NCBI GenBank assembly: GCA_022605405.1
Contig: JABYQQ010000005.1
Location: 1,736,001 to 1,800,000 of the forward strand
Length of the DNA stretch: 64,000 bases
Reading direction: 5' to 3'
DNA from: Earliella scabrosa
Taxonomy: Eukaryota > Basidiomycota > Agaricomycetes > Polyporales > Polyporaceae
Numbering within the stretch: the first letter of the stretch is position 1; the number at the start of each line of letters is the position of its first letter. Shown here piece by piece: positions 9,613 to 22,644 of the stretch. The translations under genes and the position numbers were made by a program. The notes below the pieces were generated by a model. That model did no database searches. It saw nothing but the letters and a program-made list of their open reading frames with translations, and was not told where the DNA came from.

Positions 9613-12600
9613 ATGGACGCAGAGACAAGCGAGATCACTACCACAATCCTCGTATCAAATCTTCATTGCGGCAGGTACGTCCCTTTACGCCTCCCCAACG
9701 TGCCGTATCTGTGTCGTCGTATTCACTTACGTCGACAGCTGCGTGAAGACTATCCAAGACGCGCTCGCCTCGCTCTCGCCACCCCCTTCGTCAGTTGAGG
9801 TGTCCATAGTCACCCAGTCGGTGACCGTTCAGCATACCCGTGCCCTCGCCCCCACTGTCATCAAGGCTGCCATCGAGGACGCCGGGTACGACATCCTCGC
9901 AACCCCCACGACAGATCAGTCGTCGAGACCGCAGCTGTTGTGGTCGGACAGCCTTGCGGGACTCTCTCGGATAGTTGCTCCGAAACATCGGAAGCACCTG
10001 GAAAATTGTGCGCAATGTCGCGCCGAACAATTTCCCGAGTCCCGGCTGCTCGAGGGGACTACCACTCATGATCAGGTAAGTAGGCCCTACGCCGCTTGCA
10101 TGTCACTGCTTTGTTGCTCAAGCGGACAATATCACGTCTCAGCGCGTGCCCAGTGAGCCCAAAGTAACAAACACGCCAATCACGACACAACAGCCAGACG
10201 TGTCCTATGTCACGGAGCGTTCTCGGGTGACGCTTTCGATTGGTGGCATGACCTGCTCGTCTTGCACAAACGCGGTAACCTTGGCTCTACGCGAACTTCC
10301 CGGCGCTGCCGATGTGAACGTTAACCTGCTAGGGAATGCTGCTACTCTAACCATCCCAGTTCACCAAGATACCTCCGCTATTGTGTCGGCGATCGAGGAC
10401 ATCGGCTACTCGGCAGAGGTTGTCACTGTGGAAGCGCTCTCCCCTGGGCAATCGACCAACCAAGAGAGCACCCCTCATCATGGGGGTGGTCCTTTACACG
10501 TCGAGCTGTCCGTCGATGGCATGACATGTGCAGCTTGCGTCAACAACGTAACGGGCCTGCTCGCGGGGATCCCGGGTGTCTCGGACGTGACGGTAAACCT
10601 GATAGGAAAGTCGGCGACCGCAGTCGTGCATCATCGCAAGTTGATACCACAACTCGAGGAAGTTGTCAACGATGCTGGGTACGAAGCGGAGGTTGTCAAT
10701 GTGCGGTCTGTGGAGACCCCTGCCGAGCCCCATATTGTTGGCCCTCGGACTGTCACTCTTCGTGTGGACGGGATGTTCTGCTCGTGAGTACACCCTCGAC
10801 CTGCTTTCGGCCAATCTAGTTCACTCCTGATGACTTTTAGACACTGTCCGCCGAAGGTCATGAATGCCTTGAAAGGGTTAGGACCCGACGTGACCGTGAC
10901 CAAAGGTCTCACCTTCGATGCGGACCCCTTGCTCACCGTATCATACACGCCCTCGCCCCCACACCTCACCATTCGCTCCGTCATAAACGCGATTGAGCGC
11001 GCAGGAGACTCCACGACGAAGTTTACCGCCACCATTCATCGTCCCCCTTCCCTCGAGGACCGCGCGCGCTACATGCAGCGTCGCGAGCAGAGGAACATGC
11101 TCCTCCGGCTGCTGTTCTCCTTCGTTGCTGCCGTCCCCACGTTCATCATCGGCATCGTCTACATGACGCTGGTGCCCGCACACAACCCGACGCGCATGTG
11201 GATTGAAGAGCCGCTGTGGACAGGGAACGTGTCCAGGGCGCAGTGGGCTCTGTTCTTCTGTGCGACCCCCGTCATGTTCTACAGCGCCGCTGTCTTCCAC
11301 AGGCGAAGCTTAAAGGAGATATACGCGCTATGGAGGAAGGGCAGTCGCGTACCTGTCTGGAGGCGTTTCGTCAGGTTTGGTAGCATGAACCTCCTGGTAA
11401 GCAGTCTTCTCTTCACTGAATCGGGATCCCTACTCACCCCGCATAGGTTTCCGCCGGGGTAACTGTTGCCTATTTTGCATCGATCGCGTCCATGGCTCTA
11501 GCCGCGGCGCAACCGCGATCCCCGGATGGGATGGGCGATATGAGCACGTACTTCGACTCGGTGGTGCTGTTGACAATGTTCCTCCTAGCTGGTGAGTTGT
11601 ACTGTGCACACCTCCGCATATCCGCTGACATGAGGCATTCTCGCTCCACAGGCCGCTTCCTCGAGGCATATAGCAAAGGCCGCACAGCAGACGCAATTAC
11701 AGCGCTCGGCAAACTGCGACCCTCCTCTGCACTCCTGGTTGTCGCAGTCTCGGATGCAGCCTCGCCAACACGGTTCTCCCGATCCACGTCGGGTGCGGCC
11801 AGTGACGACCCGGAGAAGGGTGATGTTAGCAGTGAAGAGCACAACTTCGCGTCCAAGCCCGGAACGAAGGTAGAGAAGATACCCTCGGAGCTACTCGAGG
11901 TAGGCGATGTGGTCCGAGTGCTCCATGGTGCCACTCCTCCCGCCGATGGTACGGTCGTGTCTGGGGACAATGGGGCTTTTGATGAGAGCTCCCTCACCGG
12001 CGAGTCACGACTCGTCAAGAAGGAAGTGGGAGACAAGGTCTTCCTCGGCACCATCAACAAGGCTGGTGTGGTCGATGTCCGCGTGGACGAAATCGGTGGG
12101 CAGACGATGTGAGTGTTTTCAGCCGTGAGTTTCGAAGCGCACGCTTGCTAACTTTGTGTAGGCTCGACCACGTGGTCAAGGTCGTTCGCGAAGGCCAGTC
12201 TCGACGCGCGCCCATCGAGCGCGTCGTTGACGTGATCACTGGATACTTCGTGCCTGTTGTGACGTTGCTTGCAATCTGCACCTGGCTCATCTGGCTAGGG
12301 GCCGGGCTAGGCGGTGCGCTTCCTCCAGACTACCTTGACGCCGAAGTCGGAGGTTGGGGTACGTCCCACATTCTTTTATTGATGTCATGTCCTCTGATCC
12401 AGCATTGTAGCGGTATGGTCGCTTGAGTTCGCCATCGCAGTGTTCGTCGTCGCCTGTCCGTGTGGTATCGGGCTCGCGGCGCCCACTGCGCTCCTCGTCG
12501 GCTCTGGTCTCGCAGCCAAGTTCGGGATCCTCGCGCGCGGTGGAGGTGAAGCGTTCCAAGAGGCTGCACAACTCGATGTCGTCGTCTTCGATAAGACTGG

Positions 12601-13828
12601 GACACTTACAGAGGGCGGTGATCCCAAGGTGACAAACGCGGAGATTGTCACAGGCCCTCTTTCTCTATCGAGAGAAGCGATCCTGGGCGTGGCGATGGAG
12701 ATCGAGTCGGCCAGCTCACACCCGCTAGCTAGTGCGATTCGTGGGTACTGCCAGGACAACCACGCGAAGTCGCAGAGTGCAACGTCGGTGGAGGAGACCC
12801 CCGGCCGTGGCCTCAAGGCGACGTTCACATCCCTCACGGCTGTGATCGGTAATGAGGCATGGATGGAGGAACATCGAGCTCAAGTCGACGGCAGGATATT
12901 CGACTTACTCCGCTCGTGGAAATCGGAGGGAAAGAGCGTCGTCCTCATGGCCGTCTCTCCTCGCGACTCGGGGGCATCGGGCGACTTCTCCGTCGTCGCA
13001 GCGTTCGCCGTGTCGGACCCCATCAAACCAGAGGCGAAGGAGGTGTTGTCTGGTCTGCAGAAGCAGGGCTTCGGGACATGGATGATCTCGGGAGACAACG
13101 CGATAACTGCGAAGGCCGTCGCCAGGACCGTGGGCATCCCGGAGACCAACGTCATTGCTGAGGTTCTTCCACACCAGAAGGTCGGTTCGCCCTCTTGCCA
13201 TCCTCGGTGCGTCGACGATAACTGACCATCGATTCACATAGGGAGAGAAGATCCAGTGGTTGCAGCAAGTTGGGACGAAGAGACCCCCACGCGGCTTCGC
13301 GCGCCTGTTCGGGCGTCGAAGATTGAACGAGCGATGCATCGTGGCCATGGTTGGCGACGGGATCAACGACGCTCCAGCTCTCACAGCGGCTGACGTCGGG
13401 ATCGCGATCGGTTCTGGCAGTGATGTCGCAATATCGAGCGCGTCGTTTATCCTGGTATCGTCGAACCTGCGCAGTCTACTCACTTTGACGGACCTCTCGA
13501 CGACGGTATTCAATCGTGTCAAGTTCAACTTCGTGAGTGTCACTTCTGAATCATGATGCGGAGATGTACTCACAGCAATGGTAGTTCTGGGCGTCGGTGT
13601 ACAACATTGTTGCTCTGCCAATCGCCGCTGGCGTGATATACCCTGCGGGCCATGTTCGGTTGTCGCCTGTTTGGGCCTCCCTTGCTATGGCTTTATCGTG
13701 AGTATCTCTCGTCCACCATATCACAGTGCATGCTGACGCTTCCCTGTAGCTCTGTATCGGTAGTTTGTAGCTCTCTCTTACTCCGGTTGTACCGCGAGCC
13801 CCCCTCGGCCTTGGCAACTCCGTCATGA
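9613..13828 (+). CDS. CCC2: Copper-exporting P1B-type ATPase, tandem copy A
   Basis: This enzyme pumps Cu(I) from cytosol into the Golgi/secretory lumen, where it loads multicopper oxidases and laccases. Eleven exons close to 1215 aa: 9613-9674, 9739-10075, 10143-10783, 10841-11396, 11447-11591, 11652-12108, 12162-12358, 12411-13180, 13242-13532, 13585-13697, 13750-13828. Four N-terminal metal-binding domains each keep CxxC: LHCGSC (HMA1), GMTCSSC (about aa 168), GMTCAAC (about aa 258) and MFCSHC (about aa 345). The pump core has LTGES (about 696), the copper-translocating CPC (about 815), DKTGTLT (about 859), SSHPLA, GDNAITA and [10 protein letters not shown] (about 1094); the last helix has MALSSVSVV. 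The start at 9613 is chosen by homology with copy B; 9544 is an in-frame alternative. Introns fall inside the CxxC of HMA1 and HMA4. The symbol reflects family membership, not proven orthology. Confidence 0.95.
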
Positions 13829-14329
13829 TGAATTTGTATGATGGTAGATTGACCTCTTGTACCAGTAGCGGATTGACTGAATGTACTGCCAGTTGTACCT
13901 ATCCGTAAAGTTGCACTGGCTTCAACCACGGCCTTGTAGCAGAGGACTCTGTAAACCTGTGAGAACACGGCGGGCCCTAGAATTGCCCTGCCATGGCTAC
14001 TTGGTAAGGCCAGAGTCTGAATGACAGCCTTGACAAGTGCAACTCACCGTTCAGGCGTTCTGTCTACTGTACACCTCTCTCCCAGTGCGGCGATACCACT
14101 TACGTCAGCACATTGGTGATCGGACCAATGAGCTGTCCCAAGTGCGTCACCAACATCATGATCCCCCATGTTCAACCCATGTCTTCCCGGAACTGACCTC
14201 CCTCGCCTTCACACCCTGTCACCTTGTGGGCCGAGTAAGTAGACGCTACGATGAGCAGACGTATAAGTATGATATCGCCCTCACCTTTTCCCCCGCCTGG
14301 TTCACCTCCGTCTTGAATTCTTTCCGAGC

Positions 14330-17300
14330 ATGACTACGGACACCACTGACGAGGTGACGACCACGATTCTCCTACACAGTCTCCGCTGCGAAAGGTATGA
14401 CTGGTTATATCTTTGATCCGCCGCATGTCAGCGTATTGGTGTCCTGACCCACACTTTGACATTCGCAGCTGCGTGGAGAGCATCCAGGATGCACTCTTCT
14501 CATTGACCCCGCCACCCTCGTCGGTCGACGTGTCAACAGCCTCACAGTCGGTGACTGTGCAGCATTCTCGCGCTCTCTCCCTACATCTGATCCAAGATGC
14601 CATTGGCGGCGCCGGATATGACACTGTCCTCGCCACTCATTTAACCGCGCCATCGACGGACAGCTCAGCGGCACCCCCTGCGAGTTCGACGTCTCAGCCT
14701 AGTAAGCGGGCGAACTGTTCAGAATGCCGTGCAGGACAGTCAGCTCTCTCCAAGGTGTCAGAAGAAACTGTCACTTACGAAGAGGTATTTCTCAGGCCAC
14801 TTGTCGTTCCACGCTGTCGTCTCCTTGAGCGGGCCAGGCTGACAACTTGTCACTTTAGCATTTGCTGGGGGCATCTACTACGGTGATCCCAGCACCTCCT
14901 GCGATCCAACAATCAGGTACGCCTCTCACTACTACTACGGCGTCGGTCCGTGACATGACCAGAACTGTAGTCGCTTCCGCCCAGCCTCTTATCTCTAGTG
15001 TTACCGACGTGCAAGTGAAAGTGCTCGAAGAATCGGCTGGCATTCACGCCTCAGCGGATGAAGATGTGTCTCCCGTCGCGTCAACGGTCACTGACATAGA
15101 CCACACTGCGGAGCGACCGACGGACGCACCCGGGCTTCCGCTAATACCGGACCAACCGCCTTGTTGCCCTGCGCCGGAAGATGGCCCGTTGCGAATCGAA
15201 CTGTCCATTGACGGCATGACGTGTGTGGCTTGTGTCAACACCATAACGAGCTTGCTGTCGGAAATCCAAGGAGTCTCCGAGGCGGCTGTCAACCTGTTGG
15301 GAAAGTCGGCGACAGCAGTCGTGCAATATCGCAAGTTGATACCGCAAGTCGAGGACACCATCAACGATGCGGGGTATGAGGCGGAAGTAGTCAACACGCA
15401 ACCCGTAGTCACACCCGGTCAATTGGAGGTCGCTCGTCCTCGAACCGTGTCGCTCTGCGTGCATGGGATGTTCGGTCCGTGAGTACCATGTCGCGCTTGG
15501 ATTCGTATTCACCTTGAGATCAGAATGTGATTGCACAGAGCCTGTCCACTGAAGATCATGGACACGCTGAAGAAATTATGCCCAGACGTGAAAGTCATCA
15601 AAGCCCTCGTGTCGCATATAGATCCTATACTTACCGTCATCTACACCCCTTCGCACCCGCACCTTACCATTCGCAGCATCGTCTTCGCGATCGAAAGCGC
15701 AGGAGACGAACCAACCAGGTTCACAGCAACTGTCCATCATCCTCCTTCCCTCGAGGACCGCGCAAGACACATGCAACGGCGCGAGCAGAGGAACATGCTC
15801 TTTCGATTGGCCTTTTCTATCGTCGCCGCTATCCCGACGTTCATCATCGGTATCGTCTACTTGACCCTCGTATCGTCGCATAACTCCACTCGAATGTGGC
15901 TTGAAGAGCCGTTATGGACCGGGAATGTCTCTAGAGCGCAATGGGCTCTGTTCTTCTGTGCAACTCCCGTGATGTTCTACAGCACCGGGGTCTTCCACAA
16001 GCGGAGCCTCATTGAGATCTACGCGCTGTGGCGGAAGGGAAGTCGTGTGCCTGTATGGAAACGCTTCGTCAAGTTTGGTAGCATGAACCTCCTTGTGAGC
16101 TTGTCCCGCTATACACGCGTACCTAATTCTCACGTATTTGCATAGGTCTCCGCCGGTGTCTCTGTTGCATACTTCGCGTCGATTGTGTCGATGGCACTGG
16201 CCGCGGCACAACCGCGGTCAACCACTGGAATGGGCGATACGAGCACGTACTTCGACTCTGTCGTGCTGCTGACGATGTTTCTTCTGGCTGGTACGTTGTC
16301 ACGACCCTACGAAGTGACCAAAAATGAGAACGGTTTCGCATCCGCAGGTCGCTTCATCGAAGCATACAGTAGAGGCCGCACAGCAGATGCAATCACCGCC
16401 CTCGGCAGACTGCGTCCCTCGTCCGCGCTACTGGTTCAAGCTTCCCCGTACGACGCGGCCGAGCTAACACAACTCTCACAGCCCACATTGAGCATCATTG
16501 AGGATCCGGAGAAGGGAGACCTGGACAGCGAGGACTACAACCTTGCATCCAAGCCCGACACGAGCGTCAAGAAGATCAACTCGGAGCTGCTCGAGGTCGG
16601 TGATGTAGTCCGCGTGCTGCAAGGCGCCACCCCTCCTGCTGATGGCACGGTCGTGTCTGGAGAGGGCGGCGCGTTCGATGAGAGCTCCCTCACCGGAGAG
16701 TCGAGGCTGGTGAAGAAGAAAGTGGGGGACAGGGTCTTCCTTGGCACTATCAACAAGGCTGGCGTGGTCGACATTCGCGTCGATGAAATCGGTGGACAGA
16801 CGATGTAAGTCCGTACAATTTGTCGCCGATTGAACTTGTCACTGATATGCGCGCGGCGGATGGAGGCTTGACCATGTGATGAAGGTTATTCGCGAAGGAC
16901 AATCCCGACGTGCGCCCGTCGAGCGGATTGTGGACATCATCACCGGATACTTCGTCCCCGTGGTCACGCTCCTGGCAATCTGCACTTGGGTGATTTGGCT
17001 GGGGCTTGGGCTGGGCGGTGTTCTTCCTGAAGACTACCTCGATGCCGAGGTAGGGGGTTGGGGTGCGTCTCCCGTTCGCATTGGCGCTGGCTGCATTCTG
17101 ACTGGTTGGTCCACAGCGGTATGGTCGCTCGAGTTCGCCATCGCGGTCTTCGTGGTCGCTTGCCCCTGCGGTATCGGGCTCGCAGCACCGACTGCGCTCC
17201 TCGTGGGCTCCGGCATCGCAGCCAAGTTTGGGATCTTAGCGCGTGGCGGTGGCGAGGCGTTCCAGGAGGCTGCACAACTCGATGTGATAGTCTTCGACAA

Positions 17301-18555
17301 AACCGGGACCCTGACTGAGGGCGGTGACCCCAAGGTGACCGACGCTCAGTTGTTCATCGACAGCCAGCCGAAGAACGGCGGACTCTCGCGGGAAGAGGTG
17401 CTCGGCGCGGCGATGGTGATGGAGTCGGCCAGTTCCCATCCGCTAGCAAGTGCGATTCGCGGGTACTGTCAGGACAAACCGACCGAGTCACAGACGGCAA
17501 TCTCTATCGAGGAGACAGCCGGGCGAGGACTGAAAGCTGCCTTCCAGTCTTTCACTGCGGTGGTCGGCAACGAGGCGTGGATGGACGACCATGGCACCGC
17601 GGTCGATGGCAAAGTTGCTGAATTGCTCAGATCGTGGCAGGCAGAGGCCAAGAGCGTCGTGATCATGGCCGTATCCCCTCGTCGCGATATGGGTGCATCT
17701 AGCGACTTCACCGTCGTTGCTGCGTTCGCCGTGTCCGACACTATCAGACCGGAGGCGAAGGAGGTCTTGTCGCGTCTGCAAACGGAGGGGTACGGGACAT
17801 GGATGATATCGGGCGACAACGCGATGACTGCGAAGGCTGTTGCGAGGTCGGTTGGCATCCCGGAGACCAACGTCATCGCCGAGGTCCTTCCGCATCAGAA
17901 GGTGAGCGAGTGTCATGTCCGTTTCTGCATACTGCAGTTTATGGTTGTTCGGTGCTGAACAAAGCATGCAGGGTGAGAAGATACAATGGCTGCAGCAAGC
18001 AGGAATGAAGAGACCCAGAAATGGGCTGTCCCGACTGCTCGGACGTCAGCACTTGAACGAGCGCTGCATTGTGGCCATGGTCGGCGACGGGATCAACGAC
18101 GCCCCGGCTTTGACGGCGGCGGACGTCGGGATCGCAATTGGCTCGGGAAGCGACGTCGCTATATCGAGCGCGTCGTTCATCCTGGTGTCATCGAACCTCC
18201 GCAGTCTGCTCACGTTGACGGACCTCTCGAGGACAGTGTTCAATCGCGTGAAGTTCAACTTTGTGAGTATTTTGCCTCAAGTAGACTTCGTAAAGGGACT
18301 CACACAAGGCAGTTCTGGGCGTCCGTATACAACACGATCGCTATACCTGTTGCTGCGGGGGTGATTTACCCCGCTGGACACGTTAGGCTGTCACCTGTTT
18401 GGGCATCGCTGGCAATGGCACTGTCGTAAGTAACTCGCCAATAGCTACTTGCGTACTTTCTGACGCCCTCGTCTAGCTCGGTATCCGTGGTATGCAGTTC
18501 GCTGCTGCTCCGGTTGTACCGCGAGCCCAAAGTGTCCACCTCGAGCTCGTCCTGA
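14330..18555 (+). CDS. Copper-exporting P1B-type ATPase, tandem copy B
   Basis: This is a direct tandem paralogue of copy A, 501 bp downstream, same strand, with every intron at the homologous place. Eleven exons close to 1207 aa: 14330-14394, 14469-14784, 14859-15478, 15539-16094, 16146-16290, 16348-16804, 16866-17062, 17117-17901, 17972-18262, 18313-18425, 18477-18555. Exons 4-7 and 9-11 have the same lengths as in copy A. The pump core is intact ([38 protein letters not shown]). The N-terminus is not: HMA1 keeps LRCESC and the third domain keeps GMTCVAC, but the second domain is replaced by a Ser/Thr/Pro-rich stretch without CxxC, and the fourth reads MFGPAC instead of MFCSHC. It is therefore predicted to be an active pump with only two of four copper sites. 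It may be functionally specialised; expression data are needed. Confidence 0.93.
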
Positions 18556-18665
18556 TATGTTGTATATCTGGCCATGTTCACACGCAAATCTCCTGCATCA
18601 ATACCTGTTTGCTGAAACCCAAGTCGTGTATCATCATACAACAATGTTCAAACCATGGTCACTTG

Positions 18666-21600
18666 TCAGCGCTGTTGCTCCTTTCTCGTTTTGTAAAAGT
18701 CCGAGAAGGATAGCCGGATGCCCAAGAAACGGCAGTCAAGGTCGGGATGGCTCGCAAGTCCCTGGACGATGCTCTGCACCCGTTCGGAGAACGACGCGCC
18801 GTAGTCCTTGACGCGAGCGAGGATGCCTGGGAGGGACTCTTCCGTGTACCGACGATCGGCGCCTTGGTCGATGCGCGTGTACACGCCCTATGTGGTCGTC
18901 AGTTCGAGTCCCAGTCAAAGCCAATCCAGAGGATGCGGGCTCACCCTCGCAGCGTCCATCTCCGCATCGCGTCTTGCAGACTCGGATAGACAATAGTTGT
19001 ACAGGTCGTCCTGAATCTATGTTCAGCCAGCCCTCCTGCACATTATCCGTCTGTTGTGCACTCACGGTGGCCTCGCGGAACTGCAGGATCAAGGTGAAGA
19101 CGTCCCGGACCTGGTTCAGCAGGTTCTCCTCCCTACCCGCCTTCGGGCTCAGCAGCAGCACCTTCTTCACCATGCGGTCGAGGTATGCGCGGTGCGTCTC
19201 GATGAGCGCGTCGAGGTCGCCCTCCTTCTTGAGGACAAAGTTCATGAGGTCCTGCCAGGAGCACTCGATCACCTCGAGGTGGCAGTACGCCTCCAGTTGG
19301 CGCATGAAGTGGATCATCTCGGCCATGACCAGCCGAATTTGGTGCCAGTCGTAGTCCAGTTCTTCCCAATGCCAGTACCAATGTCAGTCAAGGGAGGGCA
19401 GGATAAGGGAGAGTGTGCGGTCAGAGGGGTAGTGAAGGAGTACTAACCTGGAACGCGGAGGAACGATCTCGCGCCACTGGCGATGCGCATCCAGGAGGTA
19501 TTCAGGGTGCTCTCGATGCGCTTGACTTTCCAGAGGTGGTTGAAGAGCTTGAGGTATTTCACCATCGCAGTTGGGTCGAGCACGGTATCGATCGGGGCGT
19601 CAACCTTGTACTCGAGCGTGAAGACATCCCAGCCGATCTCGCCGTGCGAGTACTCAAGCATCCGAGCGTCTAATCGGCGGAGCACGTCTGGAGGGTCGTT
19701 CTGCGCGTTGGATGATCGAAGGGCAGACTCGAGGGTCGCGGTGAGGTTGTGTCGATACAGGGCATTTGCTGGTCGGGAAAGGCTTGGTCTGCGACATGTT
19801 AGCTCCACACGGGAGGGAAACAAACCACGGCAGTAACGTACCCGAGAGTGTCCATGAGCTGGTCGGCGAAGTCACCGTGCCCCAGTAAGAGATAGTGCTT
19901 TAGAGCCGATAGGTGATCGAGAAGCCGGTACTTGTCAAAGAATACGTCGAACAGACGTTGGCTTGCGATTTGGTAGGCGGTGTCTATCGATCGCTCCAAT
20001 CCCACGATATCGCTGTATTTCAATGCTGAAGGATCTTAGTTGGGTCCGTAATCACGAAGAGGAATGTAGTGATACACACTGCCTCCAGTATTGCTGAGCT
20101 TCTCCCTAGTCGCGACCCAATCGCTGTCATGGCAGCTATACCTGATGAAGTTCAAGCTCTTCCCTGTTGAGAAGATCTAGGGCGGCGCGGCGGATGAGTG
20201 CTCGGTTGCCCGATGAATATTCCGAGAGGAGCTCACCTTGCGACCGAAGGTCTCGCCGACAAAAGCGGGGAGCATCTCTTGCTGGAATCGGTACTTCTGC
20301 TCCCAGAGCTGGAGTCCACCGGCGTGCCCCTCCGACGTGTCCTCTACGTCCCCTCCACCAAAGCCGCCGTCGCTGGCAAGCTGCCCGACGCCTTGCAGGG
20401 ACGGTTGCATGTACTGGAGATGGGCGAGCTCGGGGTCCACAGCTACGAAGAACTCTGAGAAAGGGTCATGAAGCTCGCCTGAGAAGAGCCACTTGTGGAG
20501 AGTGGCGAAGAAGGGTTTCGAAACCTGTAGAGTCATAAGCGAGGGCGTCGTAGGAGCATTCGACATGGGGAAAATCACCTCTTCGAGTAGCTGGTTGGTG
20601 AACTTGCGAATAAACGGATCGCCATTCTCAGCATACCCGTGGATGAGGTTGACCAGAGCCCCTCCATGGGCGTCTAGTTGGCAGAGATCAGTAATTGTGA
20701 AGCCCTCTGCGATAGAGCGCACCTCGTACCTCTCGCGCCCTCTACGCACACGCTCATCATGCGCATGCGAAGCCGCCAGTCCTCGATCCAGACATCCAGA
20801 CGTTTCAAGGTCAACCCGGTCTCCTCTTCCCGAGTGCGTTCCTCGTCAACCCCGTTCGCTCGCCCGGATTCATCTGGCTGTGCTGCTGTAGACATCTGCG
20901 ACTCGAGTACCGCGATTAGTCGATAGTACTCTGTGAGCTGGGTTTGGAGGTGATGGCAGAGGCTCTGCTCGATCATCCCCACCCCAACCTTCCCTTCTCG
21001 CTCGCGCACGAATGTGTCCACACGCTGGTACAGATGCCCGACCTCCGCCAGTCGATGGATGAGCGCCCTTGTGGGAGTAGGTATATAGTACCTCTGTATG
21101 GGTGGCATGAGTACCTCTGTCACTATTCCACTTGTCGCCTTACCGGATCCTCTGCAAAGATGAGCTCTTTGTTCTGCTCCGCATCCTTGGAGACGGAGAA
21201 CTGTACGTATTTGCCAGAGATGCCTTGCAAGAGATACAGCGTATCCCGCAAAATGAGGTGCTCGGGTATATGAGGTTGGCCTATATGACGTTCAGGAACA
21301 CTCGAGACGATGCCTGAAACAACAGACCTATCTGTAGTCGATATTCTCGCAGCAATTCGGCCTTTGACTTTCCTCTCGCAGCTCTGGGACCAGGCCGAGA
21401 GTCGACCGGCGTAGTTGCTTTGGATGATGGTCGTGTTGGAGGTGGTGGTGCAAGGGAGGGGAGGAAAGATGAAGCAATTGGTGTCGGCGTTGGCGTGGAT
21501 GCTAGGGAGTACAGGAATTGAAGAGATGCATGCTTCCTGTTCAGTACAGGCTTCATATGCATGTAAGCCCGGTTGACACATAAAGAGCCTCAAAGAACAA

Positions 21601-21984
21601 ACCTGGTCCAGCAATCGTGATAAGAGATTAGTGAACCTGAGTGTACTCGATCCGCTCGGTGCTGTTTGCAGGACTGCGGGGCGGTTCAAGTTCAAATGGG
21701 CGCTTCACAGCCAGAGGACGACGGAGGACTAACGATGTCGCTTGATGAGGTCCGCTAGATGTCCGATATCCTTCTCAACTGATTGTCCTATATGACTTCG
21801 CAGCACAGTCAGCGTTGCACGCGCGGTTCGTATGAGGCCCGGGTGCCATCCTCCTATCCGAGTAAGCCTGGTATTACCTGCTCAGGATCTCTTCGCAATG
21901 TGCTATCAGCTGCCGTTTGAGTTGCTCATCTTGACGCGCCTTGGGCACAAGAGAGTATACGAGGGATTCAAGGGCAGCGGACAT
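18666..21984 (-). CDS. SPC98: Gamma-tubulin complex component GCP3 (Spc98/Alp6)
   Basis: This is a structural subunit of the gamma-tubulin small complex that nucleates microtubules at the spindle pole body. Multi-exon gene of roughly 850 aa. It begins MSAALESLVYSLVPKA at 21984. Key pieces in order: SKAELLREYR, LILRDTLYLLQGISGKYVQF, RYYIPTPTRALIHRLAEVG, LTLKRLDVWIEDWRLRM, GGALVNLIHGYAENGDPFI, FFATLHKWLFSGELHDPF, then the C-terminal GRIP2 region with ECSWQDLMNFVLKKEGDLD and AYLDRMVKKVLLLSPK. It ends DLDCRFLGIRLSFSDFYKTR. FRDTLYLLQGI and the DLDFRFLxxRLDFxxFY terminus distinguish GCP3 from GCP2. Interior exon limits were not all fixed. The stop lies 110 bp from the stop of copper ATPase copy B on the opposite strand, so their 3' UTRs probably overlap. 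Confidence 0.9.
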
Positions 21985-22644
21985 GGTTGATCATGGTCAA
22001 GTTGGGTGTGGCACGGACGCGTCTGAAGCGCGACGCGCGACTCGATTCCCAGCCACCCACGCGTTCATAGCATTGGACCAGTCACGGACCGGGCTCGCTT
22101 CATATTGGGTCTGACCCACAGCCTCGCAAAAGAACATACATGTTGGACACAGGCAGGCTGCGACACATCTGCCACAGCTCACGGCTGAGAACATCGTGTG
22201 TTTACCCCAACTTGCAGGGAAGTAAGGAAGCGCCCGGCGTCTGCGCTCAACCCAAATGATTCCGCATTTTCTGGACTCTGGAGCTGCCAGAAGGAGGGAC
22301 GTATTCCTGTCCGTGGCGAGTGATTGAGATGGAGTTGGTGAGGTCGTGAAAAGCAGAGAGGGGGAAACGGACCAGCGAAAGCGAGAGAAACTGTGTGGTT
22401 TTGTGGCTGATTGGGGGCAGAGGCGGGAGAGAGCAGGGTTCCCGAAGCGGTCGTCATCGCACGCTCCCGCTCAGACTGCAATCAACTTGCCCTCCGCCCC
22501 GAGCCTCTCCCGTTCGCTCATCCGTCGTCGTGCTCGTCTCGTCTACTCTGCTCGCTCGACGCATACCCTCCTTCGTGAATACGCCCTCGATCTGCCTGGG
22601 CTCGGCCCAGGACCCCTCACGACCCTCACGACCCGACTACGACC
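21985..22644. promoter_or_regulatory. Shared divergent promoter, GCP3 / IQGAP
   Basis: This 660 bp separates the divergent starts of a spindle-pole microtubule nucleator and a cytokinetic ring scaffold. It contains CT-rich tracts near the IQGAP start (about 22475-22640), typical of fungal core promoters. No coding sequence is supported; the 22346-22810 and 22395-22895 open frames are shadows running into the IQGAP first exon. Confidence 0.5.
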
